A stretch of 64,000 bases of DNA, taken from contig MCGE01000008.1 in assembly GCA_002105175.1 (NCBI GenBank), positions 1,426,001 to 1,490,000 on the forward strand, in the 5' to 3' direction. The notes below the pieces were generated by a model that was not told where the DNA came from, searched no databases, and saw nothing but the letters and a program-made list of their open reading frames with translations. Position numbers and translations under genes: made by a program. This document shows positions 48,218 through 62,052 of the stretch, in pieces. Source of the DNA: Absidia repens (Eukaryota; Mucoromycota; Mucoromycetes; Mucorales; Cunninghamellaceae). Position 1 is the first letter of the stretch; every line of letters begins with the position of its first letter.

Positions 48218-49529
48218 TTTTGTAAGGTTGAGATATATGAAGGCTAGTTACAGTCAAAGTGAACAATAACTGCAAGAAATAACAAGGTAAGAAAGAAAGA
48301 AAAAAGAAGGAGAAACGGGGAAAAGTATTTGAGAGAAAGTAAGAAAAAGGAAAAGGGAGAAGAAAATTTGGAAGAAAAAAAACGAAATCTGATAAAAAAC
48401 AAACGATATTTAAAAACCCGCCATGAAACACCGCCCCGTTCTTAGATCTTCAACAAAGCCGATTAGCTTTTATGAAAGTACCAAGAGGATTGTCTTTTCG
48501 CATTTCTAACTTGAAAATATTTGAATTCACTGCAATTTCTTTTTTTTTCCCATGTTTATTTGATGACTATGTTTTTCTTGAAATAAAGATAATACGGGGT
48601 TCAGTTCAATGATGACCTAACAAGATGGATGATCAAAAAATTTCCTGGATAACCTGAGTTTTGTGGCCCCATGCATTAAAACCCAGCCCTATCAGATTGT
48701 GATATTATGGCGGATGATACAACGCCCTGGCGTTAATTTTCATTGGCTAGAAACGAAAAAGGTACTGTACCACGAAATATGCCGGAGGATATCTTTTGTT
48801 CATCTCCTGTACATTACAGTAGAGGAGAAAAAAGTTATTCTTTGACCCTGGTAAAGGCAATTTTTTTTTCAACAGCTGATACTAAATAAGTAAGGAGGGA
48901 GTTTTTTGTAAAAAAAAAAAAAAAAAAGCAACAGCAACACTTAACAATGGAGCGTAACGTGTGATTCTAGTTCTACCTTAGTTTCTTTATGTAAGACGCT
49001 ACTGTTTTATAGAACAACCCTCTATTTTGAAGACAAAATACCAGTCATCGAAAATTGTGGCAGTGGTTCACAAGCTATATATAAAGCGGAATCAAGCGCT
49101 CATAATATATATATATATATATATATTTACATATACATATTTATAGTAAGGATTTATTAAAACATATATGGGACGGGGGAGGGTGATGTTGACAAAAGCA
49201 TTGATCAGCCTGCAATTTTTTTTTTTTTTTGGTAGACACTAGATATCTGGCATATGCATGTATGATACACAGTTTCATTAGTGCGATAATTTTACGTCGG
49301 AATGTTTATAGTAATATAAAGACAGCATCATTGTTTTTTCGATAAACACATAGATTTGAATCAAGACATTACATTTTATTGATTAAATGAATAAATGGAC
49401 AATGTAAATATGAGGGTGTATGTTTGCTAGGGAATGCCGATACTAAAATACTAAATGAGAAATTGGGGGTATAGTAGATAAAAAATCAAAATAAAAAAAA
49501 AGAGAGAAATAAACTATACTAAAGAAAGA
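48218..49529. other. Intergenic region upstream of the velvet gene
   Basis: About 1.3 kb. It holds two ACCGCC/CCCGCC words near 48417-48436, TA repeats near 49107-49130 and homopolymers. No coding evidence. Confidence 0.55.
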
Positions 49530-52043
49530 TTAAAAGTAATTGTCATCATTGGATTCTTCTTGCAAAATCTTCATTTCCAATTTCCTTTCACGAATCACAC
49601 CGCAGTTGCACACATTTTCAAGGAGATGAGGTTCTTCATCCACACGTTTCAACGCCCGCTCTGCCGCTTCTCTTCGCGCCACCTTGATATTGTCAGATGA
49701 GCCTGATGCAAAAGGTTTGTCGTGGAGGAATATAACACACTTTTGGCCTGTGGCTGCAGTTGAAGAGGTCGTCACATTTCTACAAAAAAAAAAAAGAACA
49801 GATCACTTGTCGGTTAACCAAAACACAAACACACACAGCCTTTTTTTTAAAAAATATTACCTTAGCATAAATGCTTCACACCCGAGACGTTGCAGCTTCG
49901 TAATAAGTTTGTTCACAGGATGAACCTGTACCAATTCAGGCGTCACATGGAGATCCAGCAATGGCACCAGCCAGAGTTCAAACAATCGTTGAACTGGATC
50001 CCAGTTGAACTGACTATCTACAAACACGGCACCAAGCATACTTTCCACCACGTCAGAGAGCACCTTTGGAATATTTAAACTAAGCCAGAATTCACCAATG
50101 TCTTGCTTGTTGTCCTTGATTTGCTGAATTTCGTTGACAGTATGTTCAATGGACCGTATCAAAATGCCAGAGTAATGAATGATATGCTTATGCAGACCAT
50201 TTTCTAGGCACACAATACCAAGCACATGGTTGTTGACACAAGAGTCCTTCAAGTCGGTAATCATTCCAGGATCAGCCTCAGGGTATTTGTTGTACAAGTA
50301 CTGAATCACCAAAAAGTCTAAAATGGCATCGCCTAAGAATTCCAATCGTTGATAACATGGTGCCGTAGAGTTGGGAAGACTTGCGTGTGTCAACGCTTCC
50401 ACTACCAATAAGGGATTTTCAAAGTCATATTTAGAGAGTTCCTTGATTTTTAACATATTGACGGATCGCAACGCCGAGATTTCTGCACGAGGAGGAAGTT
50501 TTTCACGGGACGCCAAGAAGGTAGGATAAAAGTCGGACCAGGTTTGTATATCATCAAATGGAATTTGCATCGCAATGGCGCACTTCAAGCCGGCTTCCAA
50601 TCCACCAGACAGGAATGCTGCACCCAAGGAAGCTTCCACAATATCAGCCAGCGTCTTATCCGATAACGTATGTTGTCGCACGTCCTTCAGTGTGTTTTCT
50701 GTATCAGTTGCTGCAACAAATCCATGCGGACGCCAATGTCTTCGATTGAATGTATGGCTGCTGACGTACCGGAAGATCTTGAGACGTTTTGCTGCTCGGT
50801 ATAAGGCTCTGTTGCAAATCACACGAATACGTAAACAATGGAGTTCTCCTTCGTCCGAGAAAGGAAAGTTGGTATAAAGTCGACAAGTCGCCACAAATTT
50901 CAAGAAGGAATCTAAAGAGAGAAAAAAAAATTAGTTTCCTCTCTTTGATGAGAGCTAAGTGAGCTTTTAAAAACTTACCACCTAAAGTTTCCAATCTTTC
51001 ATAATCCATTTCCATATTTGCCGACGGCGTTGTGTAAGCTTCCAGCATAAGGGCATCATCAATCCACAAAGCATATCGTTTCTTTGCTTCTTGGGCAGAC
51101 AGGAGAGCGTCCACACGAGTCATCACCGAAGGAATAATCATCCAAGTTTGGAACACACTGGCGCTAATAAAGTATTGATGACAAAATTCAGGGATGACAA
51201 AGGCGGCGGTTGACTTGCGAAGTTTAGGCTCCATCACAGGGCTTGGAGATAAAAAGTTCATCACCTTGGAGATCTTGCGGACGTTGATAATGGGCTGGGT
51301 CCAGTTGGTCACTTGCACAGAGAAGTTCTTTTCATAATAATCAGCCATATTGTCATATCCTACTTCTCGGAGAGCTTCAGTGGAGATAATGGGCGATGAT
51401 GGTGTCAAATCCTTGCGTACACGACTGACAAAGTAACGCTGACTTCGGTTTGCATGGTCCACCAAAATCACGTCATTCGAGGTCATTTCATTTTGCAAAT
51501 CCAATGGTAACAACACTTTTTTCGGTGATTGTCGTATTTCGTCCCAATCCAAAGAATCATAAACAGCTTCCATTGTTGAGTAGCTATTGCCTTGATCGCC
51601 ACTAGTAGCCTTCAGCGGCGCCAAAAAGTAAGGGAAATCGCCAAGTAAACAAGAGTATTCTTTGTTTGTGATTTCTGATGCCACGAGGATGTTGAATTCT
51701 TTGAGAGCTATGATTGATTCCTTGTCCACAGATAGAACGGTTGAAAAAGGTTTGATCTTGACAGAAAAGTAGGCTCCACGAGTATTCAGGTCCAGCTTTG
51801 GTAGTTCCGGGAATTGCCGCCATGTCAACATGCACAAACGCCGTAAGGGAATGCCGTCCAATGCGCCTTGATCAATATCAAATTCAATCATCGAAACCCA
51901 CAAATCAAACGGTCCATCCATATCTTCTAACGGGATTTCTTCAGCAACAGACGTTTCTTCATTTGCTATTGCTTGCGGTGTGGCCATAGATAAATCGTTA
52001 CACGTTTCGTTGATATTGCTGTCGCTAAGGTCAATAAGATCGT

Positions 52044-52075
<32 letters not shown>

Positions 52076-52991
52076 CTATCGTCTGTAGAGTCGATGCGTT
52101 TGATGTTGTCCACAATATCATTGCCATCAGTAGGTTTCTGAGCAATTTCATCGGATATGTCTTCGACCTTGAGACCCTTTCTACTGATTGTTGACACCAA
52201 AAGATCCTTGTCCGTTTCTGTATCTTGCATGGCCGCTAATTCTTCCAGTTCTTCTTCCCAAGAGTTTGCTACAGGTCTTTTCCAGAAACGTGGCACCCGT
52301 TTTTCATACATTGCCCGTCGTCGACGACTTCCCACAATCATGCCATTTTCATCAAAGACCGCTTCCATATTGCCAAGTATTTCCCGTTTGTGGTTGATAG
52401 GGAGGAGATGATCAGTAAGAGCCTTTTTGAGATGTAGTTGTTTACAACAATTGACAGCTGCCACGGTTTTTGCTTGGATTTTCGATGGACACACTTTGGA
52501 AGTGACTTCCCGCACAGCAGCATTCGAAGGTAATCGGACAGTACATGTAAAGCCTTCTTGGGTAGAGCTGGTGATTTCAAAGGATGGTTGGAGAGCGGTG
52601 AACTTGTCAGATGGAAGGGAACCACAGTATCGATATAATAGAGGCACAGCAGATTGTCTGGTCACCAGGGCTTGGGTTGATTTCACAGTATATGCATCTT
52701 CCATGTAGTCATCGTCATTATCATTTTCAGGATCAAATGCCCGATCATAGATGCCACTGTCGTTTGCAAACCGGAGAGCAACATTTCGATCCGCCGGTAA
52801 TGCTTGACAAAAGACTTTCATGGCCTCTTCCAGTTGTCGGTAGTGCTCCAGCATTCCGATTTCGTTGTGATTGTCTTTTTCCACCATAATGACAAATATT
52901 GATTTATCCTTTCTTGCCCGTCCACGAGACTGAATGTAGCCAATTGGAGTGGTCATAAAATCAAACCTAAACAAAAAGCAAACGTAGGGAT

Positions 52992-53078
<87 letters not shown>

Positions 53079-54965
53079 ATATAAATATACCCATCATCAT
53101 TAGGCATTCGTGTATAATAAAAATATTACCTTATCACCACATTGCACGGTTGAATATCAAGGCCTTCTTCAGCGACATTTGTTGCAATCATCAGGTTGAG
53201 TTTTCCCCTTCTGAATTTATCAATCACACGATTTTGATCCTTGAAGCCCATATTCACATCACCTTCATCTCGTCCACCATGACCAATAAGTATGTCGCAT
53301 TTGAAGAATTCACAAAGCTTTGGATCGGCTTCGATAGCTAGTTGTATAGCCTTTGCTGTATGTCTTGTTTCCACAAAGATGATTCCACAAAATTCACCTT
53401 GTTGAGTAAGGACGGTCAACATGCTGAGTAGTTTGAGCATTTTAGGTGTAAACCAACGTTGTTCGTGAGGAGGATGGTCTGGAATCACATTAGAGTTCAC
53501 CATGTCAGCACATTCTTGTAAAGCCCTGTCTTCTTCCAACAAACTTTGGACATCCATATCCTGTGAGACCACCTTAAGTTTCCGTTCAAGATCCATCAAC
53601 ATGTATTTCCAAAGTCGGTCAGCACACCAGTGTCCCAAATCTTTTGTCACTTGATCCACACGTTTGAAGCATAGTTGATATCGGTCGATGTATCCAAGTC
53701 TTTCCCGTATGGCTTCAGTTAAACTAGTATCACCTTGGTTTTGTGGAGCGCTATTGTATGCAACGGTAACTTCCTTGGGCGGGTTGAGAACTGCAGCCAA
53801 TGCATCAAGATCAGTAGCAGTATGGATTTTACTACATAGGTTTTGTTCCAGTTGACTAAAGTAGATATAAATTGATTAATCAGTATGAACTCTTTTTTGA
53901 ATGGTAAATAAAACTTACGTAGCACTATAATGGACTTTGGCTTTTGAGTTCATGGGAGAAGCAGTCATACCAAAGATTCGAGGGCGATCATCCTTTGGAC
54001 ACGAATCGTAAAATTCACGCATGATAACATTGTAAGGGTGTTTCTTGGTACCATGATGACATTCATCGAAGATAAGTAGATTGACCTACGTGGAAAGAAT
54101 ACAAAGATTAGATTAAAATACGTCATCATTATAAAGTAAAAACAAAAATAGATAAGATATGCGCTTACTCTGTCCATTTTGATAAAACCATGTCGTAAAG
54201 TATCCAAAAAAATTTGAGCTGTCATCACACAAACATCGGTTTCATCGAATACAGTATTCCATTTTTTTTCAGACCAGTTGTCCACATCCATTTGCCCACA
54301 CATATGCTTGACTTCAACATCACAGTTGGTACGAATAACGTTAGACTGTTGGAACACCAAAGGCACACGGTCCACCAAGAAAAAAGTCAATTTTGTCTAT
54401 CATCGAAAAAAAAAGCCAGTAAGTCGATATAGCTTGCAAATATGCGTACCCCCCCCCTCCCGCCCTCCCGGCTCCTCACTTAAGTCAGCAATATTATGCC
54501 TATGCCCGGTTACCAATTGTCCACACTTACCTTTAGTCGCTCCAAACGATCGTGTTTTTCTTGTATAGCCATTTGTTTGAGGAGCATAACCGCAATCAAG
54601 GTTTTCCCACTTCCAGTATGGAGCACCGCAATAATGTTTTCCTTCAAAGCCTTTTGGAACAATTCATACTGGTAAATCCTTGGGCTCAGTACCGTCTTTA
54701 CTTTTTCTTCTTCCGATAGCCCTTGATTTTCGTCTTGTCCAAATTCATCCATGTCCAGTTTTTCTTTCTTTTCCAGTTCCAGTTGTTCGATCGTTTGAGC
54801 AAGGGCATCCGGCGAGCTGTCCAGGAATTCCGCATCAATGAATTTTGATAAATAAGCAGGATCCAGAGAGTCATTCATGGTATTCACAATATATTCAGGT
54901 GCCACATTGATCGCTTCGTCATTATCCCGATCGTCTGCTGTGAGATTCAATCCCTCGTTTGTCAT
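49530..54965 (-). CDS. Dicer-like ribonuclease III
   Basis: RNA-silencing enzyme that cuts dsRNA into small RNAs. Seven exons (54965-54531, 54396-54169, 54085-53919, 53855-53130, 52966-50979, 50911-49861, 49779-49530) sum to 4845 nt, or 1614 aa, full Dicer length. Helicase: GSGKT (118-122), IFDECHHG (DECH about 228), [32 protein letters not shown]. Then a dimerisation domain ([20 protein letters not shown]), a PAZ-like region ending [20 protein letters not shown], RNase IIIa (ERLETLGDSFLK about 1175; [13 protein letters not shown]) and IIIb ([12 protein letters not shown] about 1372; [12 protein letters not shown]), both with all acidic catalytic residues, and a C-terminal dsRBD-like segment. 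Acidic poly(N) linkers lie between the helicase and the dimerisation/PAZ part. It is probably a dcl2-type main Dicer, by inference. Intron 5 contains an 82-nt A run. Confidence 0.96.
52996..53077. repeat. 82-nt poly(A) tract (poly(T) in sense) in a Dicer intron
   Basis: Longest homopolymer in the window, in the intron between the two helicase halves of Dicer. Length is approximate in any assembly. Confidence 0.9.
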
Positions 54966-55205
54966 GATATGAGAAGGGTAGCCAAGTGAGGAAAGAAAAA
55001 AAAAAAAAAAAAGGAAGGGGAAGAGAAAAGACACAAAGAACGAAAGAAAAGGATGCGGTGTTTCAATTTGAAGTCAATTTTAGTTTTCTAATGTTTACAA
55101 TGAATATAAAGATACAGATAATTTGGATAGAGATGGGGTAGGGGAATAATACTAGTAATAAGAATAAAAGACACGTATAAGTGGATAGATACTAAAATTA
55201 AAGAT

Positions 55206-58200
55206 TCAATTGAGGGTTAGCAAATGCTGTTCAGGTAATAAGTAGCTGCGAATCACGTCGCTGAGTATGGCAAAGTTGACAGGTTTGGAGATATATGTTG
55301 AGAATCCACATTCAAGGCACTTGCTGGCAACATTGCTCATGACATTGGCTGATAGCGCTACAATAGGTATTCTTGGTTGATTTGACTTGATGTTGGCTTC
55401 TTCCCATTGACGTATTTCCCGAGTTGCTTCATAACCATCTATATAAATATATAAAAATAAAAACGTATTAGAAAGGTGTCACATTGGACCTCTATTTAGG
55501 ATACCCCGCATTTTTCTCTCTCTACCTTTCACTGGCATGAACAAATCACACAATATCAATGAGTAATATCCATAGGGTTTGTTCAAAAAGTAATTGATAC
55601 ATTCTTCTCCATCATTGGCCACATCCACAAGAAGTCCCACACGTACAAGATATCGCGTCAACACTTTTTGGTTGACCAAATTATCTATTGAAGAGAAGAA
55701 GAAAAAAAACAAAGAAAGAAAACATCCACAATAAGTAAAGTGTTCATTATTGAAGCAACAAATAAATAAAAATATACCTTCCACAAGTAGAATACGGAAC
55801 CCTTTTCCGCCAACGTCTGCTTCCATTTTTCTGAATATCTCTTTCTGCGTGGTGGCGCTGCGGTGTGATGCATGCGGGGCTGAGTAAAAGTCATTGTCAT
55901 TGCTGCTGCTGTTACTGCTGCTGCTGTGGAGAAGTGTGTTTGCCGTTGAGCTGCCGCTGCCACTACCGCCATTACTGTTGCTGTTGTTGTTGTTTCGAAT
56001 GCCAAAGTACCAATTGAGTTTGATCCGTTTCAGAGGTTTGAAGACAAATCCACAGCACCTTGGGATCACATCCTTATCACCATAGTAGCCCGAGGTTGCA
56101 TATTCCATCAGAAGGGATCGTTGAATGGGGGTGGTTACAATCATAATGTTGGCCTGGTGCTGCGTTGAAGATTCACAGATCGTGTTTGTCAGGGATAAGA
56201 TGTGTTGTTCCGACCGCAAGTTGACCAGAACATAGTCGTAGCTACTACCATCACTGGCGGATAAGAGTTTCTGTGCCTCGGTGACGTCCTTGGCAACATC
56301 TGATACGTAGTGCTGATGTGAGTCCAGTTCGTTCACAATCCGTCGTACATGTCGTTCCATTGTGTCCCGAGAATATTTCCATTCGCATACCACTAGTGAT
56401 CGTAGAGGGGCTTGGCGAGTAGGGGTACGTGGTGGTAAAATGACGGATGTATTTGATGATATTATATCGCGTGTCGCTGCTGATGTGTTGGATGTTAGTT
56501 CTTTGACCAAACCTGGCGAGCTGAAGGAAGTGAAGGGTGGTGTTGAGACGGTCGATTTATGCAAGGCAATCATCGGGGCGTTCAGTGTGGAGGGAGATGG
56601 TGTAGGTGATGGTGTTTGAACCAAGGGCTGTTTTCGTTTGGGCGGTTGTTTGAGTTGCATGTTGACAGGCTTGTTGGCAAGTGCGTCTTGGAAAAGATCC
56701 GTTGACGGTGGCGCTTCGTCTGCTTGACAATGTTTCTTTGAATGAGCCAATGGCGAAGGTGAAAATACGGTCGGTTGAGATATATTGCTGATTGATGATG
56801 CTGGTTCCTGTTCATTAGTATTTGATTTTGTGTCGAAGTGTTGCTGCTGATGTCGCTTTTGTTCATGTATCTGCTGCTCTTGATGTTGCTTTTGTTGTTG
56901 CTGAATTAGTCCTTGCCGATATGTATGATCGTGTACAACCTTGTATGCTTCGGTGCGGAAGAATGGATCGATGTTTTCATTTTGTGGTGTCTGTGGTAGA
57001 GGCCGTGTGTTCGCCACTGGTATTCCAAATTTTGCGGAGAAGCTGAATGTAGAACCTTGACCTTTTTTGCCGCTACATTTCATTTCACCACCATGAAGTT
57101 CAATCAGTTGTCTGGAGATCACAAGGCCAAGTCCACTGCCGCCATGTTTTCTTGTGCTCTAAAAAAAATCATTCAGCTGAATTCTTTTTTAAAAAAAAAA
57201 AAAGGTTCACTTACCGAACTATCCACTTGTGAGAAGGGTTTGAACATGACCGCTTCACCATCAGAGTCAAATCCGGCACCAGTGTCCACCACTTCAAACA
57301 AAAGCATCAATTCGGATTGTTCAGTGTCGATATGCTGTATTTTGCACCGGGTATAGACTTCACCGTAAGTTGTAAATTTGATTGCATTCTAAAACAAAGC
57401 AGGTACGATTAGTTCAGTATCCTATAAATGACAAAAAAGGATTTAAAAAATATTTACTTACGCCGATCAAATTCAATAAGACTTGTCGCAATCGAATTCT
57501 ATCACCTTTTACAACAGCAGGAACATCGTCATCGACCCAGAAGCTGAGTTCCAATCCTTTTTGAATGGCAAGTGTTGACAGCAATTCATTAGCATCTTCA
57601 ATCATCGTAACAAGGCTAAATGGTTCAATGGCCAACTTCATCATCCCTGCTTCCACCTTTGAATAGTCTAAAATATCATTAATAACGACCAGTAGGGATT
57701 CGGCTGATTGCTGTATGGTATGTGCATAATCCAGTTGTTCAGCTGTCAATTCAGTGTCCAATAAAAAGTTAAGCATGCCTGTGATTCCGATCAGGGGTGT
57801 GCGTATTTCTAAATAGAATATAATAAACAAATTAATAAACAGGTAACCGGTTTGACATTCACGTTGCCTTTTTTTTCAATAATACCATGAGACATATTGG
57901 ATAAGAATCGGGACTTGCTTTCAGTAGATTTTTGAGCTGCATTGTGGGCTTCCTTCAGTTTATGTTCCAATAACTTGTGATCATTGATGTCGGTACTAGA
58001 CAAAAAGAGAAAGAGAGAGAGAGAGAGAGCAAATCAATAAGGCGAATTCAGTATATATTTAGTCCGTTCTTGCGAAAGCCAAAGATACATACCAAGTTCC
58101 AAACCAACGTACTTCCCCAGTGTCCAGTTCATCCACGGAAATGCATTTGACCAAGAACCAGCGATAGCAACCATCACCACCCAAAAGCCGGATTTCCGTA

Positions 58201-61200
58201 TGCCAAGCAACACCTGCGGTTTTATGAGGATAGAGATCCGGTAGTTGAAGTTTGTGCCTATCATCCTGATGTACCTGAGACATAAATCCAAGGCCCTTGG
58301 TGCAATCAAACGGCTGTGACGAGTAGTTTTCCCATTTCCCATTCGCATATGTCAGTCCAATCCCAGGAGAAAAAGTGAAGACAATTTGCGGAATTGCATC
58401 AGCCAGCAGACGGTACTTCCTTTCATTGCTTTCAATTTCCATTTGTCGGAGGCTGTTTTCCTTGGCCAATTGCTGATCATGCACATCCGTACTTCAAAAA
58501 AAAAAAAAAGGACAAAATGGAAATATAAGTAAAACAACAACAACAACAAACAAAAACTAACAAATAGGAAATTCCCTGTGAATCATCATCATGATCATGA
58601 TCATCGCGTTTCCACCTTATCCCACTCTTTTGTCTTACCAGGTGCCAAACCAATGGATAATTTTCCCTCGAATATCACGTAAAGGTACAATTCGCCATAA
58701 GAAGCCACGGTATACCCCATCAAATCGTCGTAGTCGGTATTCACCAGCAAATCCATTGCCTAGTTCAAATGCCACTTCCCAAGCTTGCTTGAAATCAGTT
58801 TGATCGTCAGGATGCATGTGTGACAACCAGCCAGGCCCCAGATGATCTTGCACCCCTCTTCCCGTATATTGCAGTATCCGTTGGTTCACCCAAGTGATTT
58901 GTCCCGTCTTTGTAGAACATGTACTATAAATAAATACACAGTACACGTGAGAAAAAAAAATAAACCATCAATTGATGAAATCATCGTCATCGTCATCCCT
59001 TTGCGATCTACCTTAATATCCCCCCCCTCTCCCCCTGCTTTCTTTTTTTTTTTTTTTTTTTTTGGCTTACAAGACATGGATTGGAATACCATCAACAACG
59101 AGTCGCAGTAGGTTTGTTTTCGGAGATTCGATATTTTCTTTGGACCTTGTTTGTCGCATAGTGGTGTGACGACGGTGATCATCGAGTGCAAATGATGGTC
59201 GCCGTGATCGCATAATGTTCATGATGGGTGAATTCCGTCGTTTCCTGTTGAATCCATGCTGTTTTTTGTTGCCTTCCTTATGAGTGCCGTATCTTTTATT
59301 GTTGTTTGCTGTTTGCCCATGATCAAAATCGTCGGATGTTGACTGTTGATTCAAACTTGCAGGCGTGACCGGACTTGTATTGCCAGACGAGTGTATCGAT
59401 AGCGTTGGTGTGTTGCTGTTGCTGCTACTGTCGTCACTTGTCATACATTGTTGTCCAACTTGATCATGTTGTTGTTGTTGTTGCTGCTGCTGCTGCTGCT
59501 TCTGCTGAGAGTTGACGCCGGTATGCTGGTCGTTTTTGGCCGACGGTAGTTTCGAAGGCCCCATGTACTGGTTGACAACATCGACTGTTGCTGTTGTTGT
59601 TGGCAGCGGTGCTGATGGAATCCCATTGTCAACTGTCAATGTCGATTTTGGACTATTGCCATTAGTATGATGTGGTGATGATTGTATTGGTGTTTTTCGT
59701 GCTGATGATGATGATGATGATGCCGTATCAATGGATGAATCTGATGCAACGCTAAACGATTCACTTGGACATCGCTTGATTTTGTGAGAGTGACGCCGAA
59801 GCAAAGGTTTTCTTCCGCTTGCACCATTACGAGTCATTTCTGCAGTAAATCTTGAATGGACCATACGGGAATAAGCAAGGGCATTGGATAGACTTGTGGC
59901 GATAAACGCTTGTAAGGACTTGAGATATTTCAAAAGCACAGCGGGGTATGGTACCACAGGAGATAGGAAGGAGAGAATCGCAACAGGTGTAGAATAACAT
60001 TTACTTTTCTCCGTTGTTTCAGAAGAGTGTCTGTCATCAAGATCCGGAGGGTGTACAAGTGGAATATGAATAAGTGAGTGAGCATTCGAGGCTGGTGGTG
60101 GAAATGGTATTGATGAATTGATATTACTGGATTCGGAGGCGTCAGGATTAAAAGCATCGTCATCAATATCAGGTATCGACTGGAAGAATGGGTTGACATC
60201 CAAATCCATAAGCGCTGGTGATGGTGCCGGTGAATGTGACCAGGGTGAAGGTTGTTGTTGTTCATATTCGTCGAAGTCAGTTATAAAGCATGATTGAGAT
60301 GACCCAGCTAATGATAACACATGCCAAAAAAAAAAAAAATTAATCACTCGGCTATAACATCCAGCTTTTTTCCAACCGTTCTTTGCTTACCATGATGCCC
60401 GTCGAAAGACTTGTTTGAATCAATATCCACCGTTCCTTTATTTTGACCGAGAGGTGGCATTTTGGCATTGACCGGTTGACGCAAGGATGTTCGCTTTTCC
60501 AACAATGCCCGCTTGACTATATCTTGATTTTCATCGAGAGATTTCTTCAGGATGCGTCGAGTTGAATACGTTGTTGTTGGTTGTGGCCGATATTCTCTTG
60601 ATAAGACGACAATATCGTTTCGTTTGAGGATTTGTTGAATGCTAGAGTTGTTGATGAGAGGTACAGGGTCGGAATCCAGAGGCTGAAGATGATCAAAGCA
60701 TTTGGGCGTTGTTGATTGTGGTGAAGACACGGTTAAAGAAGCTGCTGCTGTTGGTGGAGAAGAGGAAGAGGAGGACGAAGAAGAAGAGGACGAAGAATAT
60801 GACAAAGATGACGGTCTAGTCTTGTGCTGGTGATCCAATCCTATTCCTTTTGATGCTGTAGCCGTAGTTGTCGATGTAGCCGGTGTGGAAGCAGAAGTGA
60901 TCGTATCGTCAGTGTCATTGTTCCGGTTATCACCATGATTTTCATCACCATTGTTGTCGTAAACAGCCTTTAATCCCCAAGTCGCATTATATGGGTCGCT
61001 TGAGTCCTGCGGAACAGATAAAGTCACGCGCGAAGCACGAAATGAATCGCTTGTAAAGAGTTCCACTACAGTAGTCCACCAATTGTGAATGTTGATTTCC
61101 TTGGATAGTTTCAGGGATGTACGATACAAATTAGGTGTGTCGAAGGTGAGAGTCGGTAAAGCAATGCGCACCATATTGTCAGCACTTTTCTTCGGCATGG

Positions 61201-61348
61201 TGGACGTTTGTTGTAATAATTTGTTTTGAAGGCGTTTCTGTTCCGAATAGAGCTGTGCATGATACTGAGATGTGTTGGATGTTATACGAGGTTGGCGATT
61301 GTGTTGATATTGCTGATCTTTTTGTAATGGCGATTCAGTAACATCCAT
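55206..61348 (-). CDS. Hybrid histidine kinase with two PAS domains and receiver
   Basis: Sensor kinase of a multistep phosphorelay feeding HPt and response-regulator proteins; cytosolic, no membrane segment seen. Ten exons (61348-60391, 60307-59071, 58923-58639, 58491-58093, 57995-57886, 57808-57462, 57388-57215, 57158-55778, 55684-55526, 55438-55206) sum to 5283 nt, or 1760 aa. A long low-complexity N terminus precedes PAS/PAC 1 (GQITWVNQRILQYTG to IIHWFGT, TDVHD) and PAS/PAC 2 (KYRLLADAIPQIVF to RWFGTCTDIND). The phospho-acceptor His is in FLSNMSHEIRTPLIG (about 996), split by an intron. ATPase boxes: NLIGNAIKF, VVDTGAGFD, GGSGLGL. A degenerate receiver-like stretch (LRSLVVCEWKYSRD to CCGFVFKPLKR) precedes the true receiver RILLVEDNLVNQKVL, with phospho-Asp in LILCDLFMPVKDG (about 1677) and Lys in YISKPVN. 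The two PAS ends are similar, suggesting duplication. Confidence 0.94.
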
Positions 61349-61761
61349 GTTGATTTGGCAGTGATTCGTTTGCAGTCAGACTAAACTAGCTGACCATGAA
61401 TAACGAGGCAAATGAAAAAAGAGAAATTGAGGAAGAGATTATATACAAATGAAATAATAATGAAAAATAAATGTGAAGAGCAGAGAGGTGTAGCACTGCT
61501 TTCAAAAAAAAAAAAATATAAAAAAAGAACAAAGAATAAAGAAGAACAAGAAAAAAAGGGGGGGAGGAGTTTTGAATTTTCTCTTGCAGAAAATGAATGA
61601 CTCTCATCTTATGACGTACCTGTTTTGTTCCCTTATTTCTAAATTTAGGTGGCTACTCAAAGCAATAATCATCCCAACTCTAACTTGATCGGTCCTGATA
61701 TCATTTCATTGTACAGTTCCATAGTAGGTATCATATAAATAACAACGCCCCATTCCTCTAG

Positions 61762-62052
61762 CTTAAACTACACACTCATCTTATTCTGAACAGCGCCAAT
61801 TATTTTGATTGTGATAGTATTACCTACGGACAGGATGATGTCGGTATGACCGCAATGCCCCAACTCAAACCCACCATCATTCATCAATTAAAAAAAAAAG
61901 CGGTGCTTGAACATGAACATTATCAAACACCATTGATCAGCAGTTTTTGTGCCGATCACAAGACAAATGACTTCATTGATTTCCGTGCGTCACCACCACT
62001 GACACGAGCGACGGAGGAGTACACATATTGTCAATGTCAAAGGTATAATTGA
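61762..62052 (+). other. Unassigned coding-like open frame, possible gene relic or lone exon
   Basis: Open for 97 codons between stops, with an internal ATG at 61846. The translation has non-repetitive, protein-like composition (for example FDCDSITYGQDDVGMTAMP and TNDFIDFRASPPLTRATEE), unlike the surrounding AT-rich noise. AACAG at 61789-61793 and GACAG near 61829 could be acceptors. No family is recognised and no upstream exon was found. It may be a remnant of a decayed gene. Confidence 0.25.

Noticed and set aside
59436..59830. Out-of-frame ORFs over the poly(Q), poly(S) and poly(N) parts of the histidine kinase
   Set aside because: They are frame-shadow artefacts of trinucleotide repeats inside a well-supported exon.
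45103..61348. NUC1, velvet, Dicer and histidine kinase in one direction as a co-regulated unit
   Set aside because: Each has its own flanks and gaps of 240-1300 bases. The functions do not form one pathway, and shared orientation alone is weak evidence.
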